Positions 56,365 through 64,000 of a stretch of 64,000 nt of DNA are shown here, one piece after another. A program made the translations under genes and the position numbers. The notes under the pieces were generated by a model. That model had not been told where the DNA came from. It did no database searches and saw only the letters and a list, made by a program, of their open reading frames with translations. Numbering within the stretch: the first letter of the stretch is position 1; every line of letters starts with the position of its first letter. Source of the DNA: Orychophragmus violaceus (taxonomy: Eukaryota > Streptophyta > Magnoliopsida > Brassicales > Brassicaceae); contig CM058237.1 of assembly GCA_030180135.1 (NCBI GenBank), positions 40,507,126 to 40,571,125 of the forward strand, given 5' to 3'.

Positions 56365-58071
56365 CTCGCAGCTGGTCATCACGCTTCCTATCCCCAGCAG
56401 GAAAGCTAATCATGCTAAAGTCAGTGATGTCCACGATGCCATCATACGCTTTAACCTTCTTCAAGCTACCAGTATCTCTCTATAAGAGAATCCAATCCGC
56501 CTTAACACGATTAAGGAAGGCGAAAAGAAAATGTGTTCGCTGTCATGGTCAAAGCTAACAAAGTAAAAACATGATGGAGGAGTGGAATTACGAGAGATAC
56601 AAACCTTCAATAATGCATTACTTGCTAAGATCAGCTGGAAACTGATACAAACCCCCCCCCCCCTACAGCCTCATGGGCCCCATTTTGATTTCCAAGTATT
56701 GCCATGAAGTGCCACTGCTCGAAGTACCTGTCTCAAAGAACGCCTCACATGGATGGCGGAGCATCTCTGTAGGCCGAGAACTACTGAAGAAGAACATGGG
56801 TGTGGCGATTGGTGACGGAAAGCACAGACAGGTGTGGGTGGACCCCTGGCTATCTCCGACTACACCAACTCGACCCATGGGACCTGTTCCTGAAATCCAG
56901 AAAGACATGAAAGTTTGTGAACTCATATCCCCTACTTCCAAGGAGTAGAATAGGGAGGAAATTCAGTCCTTGCTGCCTAACTATATGAACACAATCCTTG
57001 AACTAAGGCCAAGGACCAAAGGAGCAGGAGACAAGATCATATGGCTACCCTCATAATCTGGTATCTACTCTACCAAATCTGGTTACCTTGAAGCTCTTAA
57101 GGAGCAGTCTATTGTGCATGATCAAGTCGATTCAAATGAGATGAAGGATTTTGAGTGGAATGTTAATATATGAAAGAATATTACCTCTCCAAAAGTAAAA
57201 CTTTCATGTGGAAAGCCTTGAGTAATATTATGCCTTTAGGTGCACACCTAAGAACTCGAGGAGTATCGACGCAAGCAGTCTGCCCACACTGCGGGAGGAA
57301 GAAACGACATCACATGTCTTCCTCCACTGCAGATTTGCGCACCAAACGTGGCTACTGGCGCTCCTAAAGGAACAAATAAACTCAAAAAATATTCTCCACC
57401 TGCGCAACCTAGTCGAAAGCTTAAAGAACATCACTTGTCTACCCCCAACTTGCGTTAGTGGAGGACACATCAACCCTTGGATTCTCTGGACATTATAGAT
57501 AGCAAGAAATCAAATCATCTTCAACAAAAAAGAGATTTCACCCAGAGGAACATTGGAAAAAGCTATCAGGATCGCTACAAAATGGCAAACAAACCAGACA
57601 TCAAGCGCGAAATTACCTGCTATCAGAAGAACCCAAACCCAATCGACATCCTCTCCAAACACGATCACTTGCTCCACTGATGCAGCATGGAAAGAGGATC
57701 GACGATTTGGAGGCTTTGGCTGGATTTTCGCGAACTACTCTGGTATGACAATTTCCCAGGGAGGAATGGGAGCAACAAATGTCCGATCACCTTTAATGGC
57801 AGAATCCCAAGCGATGTTTCATGCCATGACCGAGGCCTTGGAGAAAGGTTTCTCAAAAATATCAATTGCATCCGATTCGAAGAAGCTAATCAACGCAATC
57901 ACCTCAGAACACTACCCGACAGAGCTCCACATGATTCATCACGATATCCTGAATCTATCAAGCAAATTTGTTTCAATTTCTATTAATTTTATCCCTCGCA
58001 GCCACAGTCAACAAGCTGACTCTATCGCTAAGAGTTTCTTGTTTGATATGTATGAATCTTTCACGGTTTAA
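56365..58071 (+). pseudogene. LINE E ORF2 second part: thumb, zf-RVT and RNase H
   Basis: Resumes in the reverse-transcriptase thumb (PAGKLIMLKSV) directly after D, with a C12 run at 56652-56663 shifting the frame. Then come WRSISVGRELLKKNMGVAIGDG, KTFMWKALSNIMPLGAHLRTRG and a CPHCG zinc motif (zf-RVT, about 57190-57310). The last open part (57553-58071) is RNase H: STDAAWKEDRRFGGFGW, MAESQAMFHAMTEAL, IASDSKKLINAI and HSQQADSIAK. The stop at 58069-58071 is about 25 bases before the A tail. Confidence 0.85.
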
Positions 58072-58105
58072 TTAAGTAATGAAAGTTTGTTTGACAAAAA
58101 AAAAA

Positions 58106-58116
58106 TTATTCATCAA
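58106..58116. repeat. Target-site duplication of LINE E, right copy
   Basis: TTATTCATCAA directly after the A tract; matches 45405-45415. Confidence 0.75.
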
Positions 58117-58449
58117 AATCGGATCAAATTGAAACTCATTATGAATAATCGAACCTGATATATCATAGATTTTTGCACAACCCTATCTTGAATCATACAT
58201 TATACCTTAAATAATTACATTTTCACTTTGTTTTCGTTAGAAACAATATTATTATAATTACATAATAATGTGTGAAAGCTTCATTTATAAAATATTTTGT
58301 GAAAGCTTGATTTATTTCATACACAATATTACATAATATTTACAAATAATTATTACCTATTCATATCATATCAATACAATACACATCGTATCAAATCTAC
58401 AATTTGTGTATATCTTCCTATTAAAGAGAATTTTGCTATGCTCGGAGCA
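58117..58449. other. AT-rich spacer between LINE E and LINE F
   Basis: Highly AT-rich with repeated ATTACATAATA-like words; no ORF or RNA gene. Confidence 0.4.
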
Positions 58450-58677
58450 CTTATTGATTACTTTTGTTTTAATATTACTTTTATTCATCCCTATCCATAA
58501 GACTAAGAGGCCAAACGAAAATACAACTTCCACATACTGATTTTAAGAGCCATAACAACAAAAAGAGTTAAAAAACAGAGAACCAAGTTACCAACAAAGT
58601 AACTGAATGAGGTTCATCTCCTTGAGCCTTTGATAGAGGTAGAAGTCTGCACTTTATCGAGTCCTTGATCTCTCCCA

Positions 58678-59582
58678 CTAGCTCCGCAGGTGAACGGACC
58701 GCAGTAGAGTGCAACCGTGAGTTTCTTTCACGCCAAACCGAATAGATTGAGAATGCATCCGAGATGAGATTCTTGTTGTTGTCCGTTGTTGGGTCTTTAA
58801 GCCAATCTTATAGGCGGTGAGAATGCAGCCGAGATGAGAAAAAAATACCAAACTTCCGAAGAGAAAGGGCAATCGAAAAATAGATGCTGATACGATTCTG
58901 GGTCCGTATTGCAGAGAACGCAAAGTGGCGAGACATCCATACCCCAACTTCGCATCCTGTCTCGAGTCGTCAATCTCGTAAGAGCCACTAACCAGGACAC
59001 AAAGGCGTGCTTTGGTATTCTGCCCTTAAACCAAACACCTTCATACCACGCAACCTTATGTCCTGGCGGGTTCAAGTAATGCCACACCTCCGACGTTGAG
59101 AATTTATCCACCGGTGCTTTGTTGCTGATCCTCCATTTGAAACAGTCCTCTATCTCTGAGTTAACTTGGGGAGGTATCATGGTTAAACAATCTCTTAACA
59201 TATCTAAAATTGTGTGCCGACTACGAGTCCTTGAGATCCACCACTCATTATCCTCAACTTCCTCTGCCACAACTGACGAAGAACGCATTCTCGAAACACG
59301 AGGTCCCGTATCACCGGTAATGTCAATAAGCGGACCGAGACCAGTCCAATCGCCAAACAAGAAACTTGCAGATCTCCCTGAACCCAATTCGAAGAACACA
59401 AATGGACGAGCCAATGGACGAAGCTTACATAAGCTCTTCCAAATCCAGCTTCCCGCAGTAGGTCTTCCACTTTCCCAGAAGTTACCCGCACCAATAAGAT
59501 GCCTTCGAACCCATGAGACCCATAAGGACCCGCCTGCTGCAAAGATAAGCCATATAAGCTTGAGGCCAAGACGGGTTTTCAA
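58678..59582 (-). pseudogene. LINE F zf-RVT and C-terminal region
   Basis: The open part 59582-58797 (261 codons) runs from KTRLGLKLIWLIFAAGGSLWVSW through LGDWT-type and WRISNKAPVDKFSTSEVWHYL to FVSWLVALTRLTTRDRM and CVLCNTDPESYQHLFFDCPFSSEVW, the zf-RVT domain. Its start lies inside the inversion repeat, so the apparent ATG is not a real start. A frameshift near 58797 leads to VWRERNSRLHS in another frame. Confidence 0.85.
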
Positions 59583-59588
59583 AGGAAT
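59574..59588 (+). repeat. Left inverted repeat at the LINE F inversion
   Basis: GGTTTTCAAAGGAAT is the exact reverse complement of 60824-60838. Confidence 0.95.
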
Positions 59589-60823
59589 TCTTCATTGAAG
59601 CCTGGGAGGTTGTAGGTCAGGATACTATTGAGGCAGTGAAAGAGTTCTTCACCTCGGGGCGTCTCTTAAAGCGGTTTAATGCAACTGCTATAGCTTTGAT
59701 TCCTAAGGTTGTCGGGGCTGATAAACTTAACTTGTTCAGACCGGTATCGTTGTGTACAACAGTCTACAAGGTCATTGCTAGGATTTTGAAGCAGAGACTG
59801 AAATTATTCACTTCTCAGGTTGTCCAGAGTAATCAAGTAGGCTTTATTGAGGGTCGATTGCTCTGTGAGAATGTGTTATTGGCATCAGAATTGGTCACTG
59901 ATTTTGACAAGCTAGGAATTACGAGTCGTGGTTGTCTTCAGATCGATCTATCAAAGGCATATGATAGCTTGAATTGGGAGTTTATGATTAACATTCTGAA
60001 GGCTTTGGTGCTTCATGCCATCTTCATCAATTGGATTGCACATTGCATTACCACACCTTCTTATAGCGTCTCCTTTAACGGTGAGCTCGTGGGATTCTTT
60101 GATGGTAAGAAGGGGATGAGACAGGGAGACCCTATCTCCTCCCTACTCTTTGTTTTGGCTATGGATGTTCTGTCTAAGTGGCTCGATAGAGGAGTGATGA
60201 GCGGATTGTTTCGTCAACACCCAGCCTGCGATGCCCCTCTCATCACAAATCTCAGTTTTGCTGATGATGTGCTAGTCTTTTTTGACGGATCAGAGCAATC
60301 CATTCTGGGTATATTAAAAATTCTCGATGATTTTATGAAGGCCACGGGCTTAGGAATCAATAGACAGAAGACAACTCTATTCCTGGACGGTGGGAACTAT
60401 GATATGGCGCAAGATTTCGCGGATAATCTGGGGCTGAAGTAGTGTTGTTTCCCAGTCAGGTATCTTGGCCTCCCGTTAACCTCTAAGAAGCTGAGAAAAC
60501 TGGATTATCAGTCCCTGCTTGACAAGATTTCACAAAGGTTTGGCTCTTGGACGGTTAGGTTCCTGCCGTTTGCAAGGAGGTTACAATTAATCAAGTCAGT
60601 AATATACTCATTGATTACATTATGGGTCTCTACTTTTATACTTCCGACCAAGTGTTTACAGGAAATCGAGAGAATGTGTGCTGCCTTTCTTTGGAAAGGC
60701 GTGATCCAGAAATCCCGGGGTGCGAAAGTTAGTTGGGTGTCCGTCTGTAAAGAGAAAGAATCATGTGGTCTTGGGCTCAGGAGATTGGTGAGCTGGCAGC
60801 AGGATTTAGCATATCTTTGCAAC
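59589..60823 (+). pseudogene. Inverted reverse-transcriptase core of LINE F
   Basis: On the plus strand, opposite to the rest of LINE F, the frame (open 59636-60442 plus flanking parts) has EAWEVVGQD, RFNATAIALIPKVVGAD, RPVSLCTTVYKVIARILKQRL, VGFIEGRLLCENVLLA, DLSKAYDSLNWEF, GMRQGDPISSLLFVLAMD and the catalytic SFADDVLVF (FADD 60257-60268), then past a TAG at 60440-60442 CFPVRYLGLPLTSKKL and an FLWKG thumb. All catalytic residues are present. Only the orientation and one stop prevent it from fitting the LINE F frame. Confidence 0.88.
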
Positions 60824-60838
60824 ATTCCTTTGAAAACC
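60824..60838 (-). repeat. Right inverted repeat at the LINE F inversion
   Basis: ATTCCTTTGAAAACC on the plus strand pairs with 59574-59588. Confidence 0.95.
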
Positions 60839-61172
60839 TGCCAGGCCCCGGCGCCTTATTATTTGGCATGCGAAAGAGTGTGCGAGTAATTTCTTCTTCG
60901 GTATGAATCACTATAAGCTTGGATTCTAAGTCCGAGGAGCAACGAAGCCTTAGTAATTCATTTATTTCTTCCACAGAGGACGGTTGTGTATCCCTGATCT
61001 CTGATCCCAAAAAATTCTTGAAATATTCAACCGTCATATGCTTAACTTGAGCAATGTCCTCAATCTTGTTATCCCCCCTCATCCATCAAGTAACGAATTA
61101 AGTTATTAGCCTGATGAGCGAGGACCACTTTGAAGAAATAAACTGTACAAGCATCCCCACTAGAAAGCCATC
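60839..61172 (-). pseudogene. LINE F linker leading into reverse transcriptase
   Basis: The minus-strand ORF from 61082 has MRGDNKIEDIAQVKHMTVEYFKNFLG and TRTLFRMPNNKAPGPGRF, the entry motif of plant LINE reverse transcriptases, and then runs into the inversion breakpoint. A one-base frameshift near 61180 separates it from the endonuclease ORF. Confidence 0.8.
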
Positions 61173-62243
61173 TCACCCTCGATTTCTGACGGTAGAACGA
61201 ATCCTGAGCCTTGGAAAAAAGTTCCAGTTTTTCCTTGCCACAAATTCATGTCTAAATAGAGAAGCAGAAGGGTGAATTAGCAGTTCCGACTGGATTCTTT
61301 CCAACTCTGTTAGAGCATCCTTCGTTTTCTGTTGAATATTACCAAAGCCTTCTCTATTCAGCTTTCGACAATCCACTTTCGCCTCCTTTAGATTCTGCCC
61401 CAAAGAGAACATTCTTGAGCCTACTGCAATCGATTTACTCCAAGCTGCCAACATCCTATTTTTGAAGTCCGGATGGGTGGATAGAAACGAGAAGTACCTG
61501 AACATTTTCCCGCTTGGTTCAATAGCCGAGTCTGTACTGATCAACACAGGAGAGTGATCAGAATCCCCAGGAGGTTCAAAAGAAGCGAGTGAATCCGGGA
61601 AAGTCTCCAGCCACTCCGCATTCACTAACGCTATACCCAGTTTACGAGAGATGGGATCTTCCGGCCTTCCATTAGTCCAAGTGAAGGTGACTCCTCTACT
61701 TAGAAAATCAACAAAGTCCACCTCCTCCAGACATTCGCAAAACTCAGTCATTCCTCTAACCGGAAGATCATAGGGGAGCACAGAAAAATGCTCATTGGCA
61801 AGCAAAATTTGGTTATAATCACCTACCAACAAGCACGGATGATCTCTAACTAGTGAATTTCTCTTGATATCCACTAACTCCTCCCACAAAATCAGTCTCT
61901 GAACCTCAAGGTTGTGAGCGTAAACAAACGCCACAGAAAACGACACCATCGAGACCGGGTCCAAGACAGCAAAGAAGACCATCTGTTCCGATTTCTTCAA
62001 CACCATAACGGAAAGAGATGGCTCCCATACTGCCCAGATCCTACCACTGTCCGAGCAACCATAATTATTTTCCCAACACCATCCTGGGAAAGCCGAAGCT
62101 ACAATACTACTAGAGCACTCCTCACGTACGTGCATTTCCAAAATAGCCCCTACTACTGGCTTATTCTTATTTATCCATGATCTGACTACTCTTTGACTAG
62201 AATGGCTATTAAAGCCTCTAACATTCCAGCAGAATACCTTCAT
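61173..62243 (-). pseudogene. LINE F AP-type endonuclease
   Basis: Open for 356 codons from MKVFCWNVRGFN. It keeps the Asn of WNVRGFN, the Glu of ILEMHV, VGDYNQIL (GD.N metal site) and DSDHSPVLIS, in the order of exonuclease-endonuclease-phosphatase LINE endonucleases. The usual RLDRALVN block is altered to KLGIALVN. The ORF closes by frameshift at 61173. Confidence 0.85.
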
Positions 62244-62288
62244 ATTTACACCAAAAAGTTGAAGGTGAAGCGTTATCTTATCAGAGAT

Positions 62289-63874
62289 TCACAGCCCGAA
62301 TCGAGGGATTACAGCCCTCTTCGAGGTAATCCCTCGATTCGGGTGTGAAGAATCATGAGCCAACAAACCAAAAGGACTTCCATTTTCAGCTATCTTCTTA
62401 GCTTCCTTTCTTACTCTCTTCCTTTTGTTTCTTAATTCCTTCGTAGACAAAGAAAAACCTTCATCATCCACATCTTTCAGATATTTTTATGGTGCCTTAA
62501 GATATGATATCTCCTTCCCTAGTATCATTGCCTTGGAAACGGAGTCGTCCTCTGAATGTTTCAAAGACTTTGGCAATACCTTAGAAGTGGAGTCGTCCTC
62601 TGAATGCTTCTTAGATATAGAAATCGTATCCAACCTACTCTTTGCACCCTCTCCTGCTCCCAACTCTCCGGCGCTTCCCATAACTGGATCTGAGAAACTC
62701 ACTTCAGGCCCCTGCATCTGATCTCTAGCGCTTTTTTTTTGCGGTGGCGGAAGACTAGCATAACAGACCCTGCTTGTCTTCTTATACCTGAAACCTTCAT
62801 TCACCTTAGTTGTTACCTTCGAGCCCTCACCATCCTTATCAGTAACTATTCCCTTAGTCTCTGAAGCTAAGAAAATAATTGTGGAGGATTCTGCGACCGC
62901 AACCGAGGCCTCAGCTTTCTCACTTTTCTTTTTCTTCATCAGAGGCAGTGGACACGGATTGATCAAGTGGCCAAATCTATCGCAATTAGAACACTTGGGG
63001 GGTAACCTTGGGTATTCAACTCTTACCCTGACCTTGTTTCCTTAAGTATCTCGGACAACAATGAGAGAAGGAGGCTCCTTCTCTAATGCGATTTCAACTT
63101 TCACCTTCGTATCTCCAAAGTGGAATGGATCCAGTTTAGATTTCTCCGTGTGTAGAGGTTCTCCAATAGCACTAGCTATAACACTGATGTCATCCAAGGA
63201 GTACATTTGAGACGGGACATTTTTAAAAACAGCCCAGGCAGGTGCGGTTTTCAGCTCAGGCATCTCGAGAGACGCCTCCGGAGACCAAGGATAGACTGTA
63301 AACGCACAGTTACCGGCCTGGCGATAACCAAATTGAAGAACCCATTCGCGAGTGGATACACAAGGTACATGAATTAGGCAAGATGTACTCGATACCGTAC
63401 GAATGGTGATTTTCCCGGACTTTCCCCAGATCTTATTCAGGTCGTGAAAAATCTTCGCTAGAGGAGGTGTGAGGCCGTGAAATTGAGCCACAATGTGATC
63501 TTTCCAAAGAGTCGTTGTCGCCAAAAGAACAGAAGGTGGAGCCTGAACCACTGGCACTCCATCCTCCATTGTAACCGGAGTAACGATCTTCCTGAGGTTT
63601 CTTAAAAACGCCTTGAAACGATCTGCAGAGGAAGGCACTCCTATTGACGGAATCGTAACTGGGATTGAGCTTGAACCTATTGAATAGTCGCTTCGGAGGA
63701 CGTCATAGGATTAGGCGGAGAAACAGACATCACGGGATCATATTCATTTGGAGGAGATGGAGCAAACGGGTTCTGGAAGTCCAAATCGGGGGGATCTGGA
63801 ACTTTGACGACCTCAGATGACATGACATCACTGCGGCGGAAAGGTGAATGATGACCAAGTTCGGACACTCGCAA
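62289..63874 (-). pseudogene. LINE F ORF1, DUF4283 and zinc knuckle
   Basis: In order: an acidic, Pro-rich N-terminus (63874-63677), a frameshift, then 63638-63042 with LLATTTLWKDHIVAQFHG, FHDLNKIWGKSG, WVLQFGYRQAGNCAFTVYPWSPE and AWAVFKNVPSQMYSLDDISVIASAIGEPLHTEKSKLDP, a DUF4283-type RNA-binding region. A stop at 63041 is followed in the same direction by CSNCDRFGHLINPC, a complete CCHC knuckle, and a Ser/Lys-rich tail (62966-62289). Confidence 0.8.
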
Positions 63875-64000
63875 GAAGCCGACAGGGTAGATCTGAAAAC
63901 TAAAACCTAATTGCTATTGAAACCTCTCAGGCACACTTCTCGAGGTGAAAAGTGTTTTCGAACGCTTCAAAGTATAAATTCTCTTCACAATTTCACTTAT

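Larger units (their letters stand above)
45416..58105 (+). mobile_element. LINE E, near full-length L1-type element split by gypsy D
   Basis: Without element D this is about 6 kb: ORF1 (45620-47344), endonuclease, reverse transcriptase, zf-RVT and RNase H, and a terminal A tract at 58096-58105, flanked by the TTATTCATCAA duplication. D splits it in the reverse-transcriptase thumb (RQR followed by ASSW across the junction 49664/56365). Stops, frameshifts and G/C homopolymer expansions inactivate it. Confidence 0.9.
58450..64000 (-). mobile_element. LINE F, L1-type element with inverted polymerase core
   Basis: On the minus strand: ORF1 (63874 to about 62289), endonuclease (62243-61173), the entry to reverse transcriptase (to about 60840), then, after an inverted segment, zf-RVT (59573-58797) and a 3' region ending near 58450. 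The segment 59589-60823 is on the plus strand and encodes the missing reverse-transcriptase core. The 5' end is at or beyond the right edge of the window. No RNase H domain is seen after zf-RVT. The 3' end is approximate and no target duplication was identified. Confidence 0.87.

Noticed and set aside
1..64000. tRNA or rRNA genes
   Set aside because: The tRNA-Asp and tRNA-Met matches are only 13-17 base primer sites at LTR boundaries; no full cloverleaf or rRNA stretch was seen by eye. A tRNAscan run would settle this.

Overview
This is repeat-rich nuclear DNA of a flowering plant, most likely from the Brassicaceae. The evidence is one intron-containing plant SEC61 gamma gene, Athila-like Ty3/gypsy LTR retrotransposons primed by tRNA-Asp, plant L1-type LINEs with a DUF4283 ORF1, Ty1/copia elements primed by initiator tRNA-Met, a CACTA end and a hAT-type short element. 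The species cannot be fixed from the window. Nearly everything is transposable element, much of it nested.

Layout. (1) 1-18908: gypsy element A (minus strand, running off the left edge) carries two younger insertions in its gag: element B (1423-11246, minus, complete gag-pro-pol but broken by stops and frameshifts, target duplication GAATC) and element C (11353-16492, plus, non-autonomous, LTRs almost identical, target duplication TCAAC). (2) 18909-26780: old debris, including a TTCGGGT-rich repeat, a CACTA terminus, a decayed copia element with a (TC)38 tract, and a LINE ORF1 scrap. (3) 26800-28230: SEC61 gamma, the only clear host gene. (4) 28510-29264: hAT-like element with an 8-bp duplication. 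(5) 29300-35890: decayed LINE G (minus), itself holding a gypsy-like fragment. (6) 37852-44784: copia element H, with good LTRs, a damaged gag and an eroded pol. (7) 45416-58105: LINE E (plus), split by gypsy element D (49665-56359), which has an intact 883-residue gag-protease ORF but no reverse transcriptase or integrase. (8) 58450-64000: LINE F (minus), whose reverse-transcriptase core is inverted between 15-bp inverted repeats.

A, B, C and D share the primer site and many non-coding signals: a palindrome at the outer LTR edge, CAAA-GNRA-TTTG mini-hairpins in the LTR, two hairpins after the ORF whose closing pairs covary, a hairpin next to the polypurine tract, and three polypurine-like tracts at fixed spacing. 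This fits a system in which a coding (B-like) element moves partner elements C and D in trans through shared cis signals. The most unusual signal is a paired 8-bp palindrome module (TCGATCGA and close variants) with a centre spacing near 21 bp. It recurs in LTRs, leaders and inter-domain linkers of the gypsy elements and also in the LTR and leader of the unrelated copia element H.
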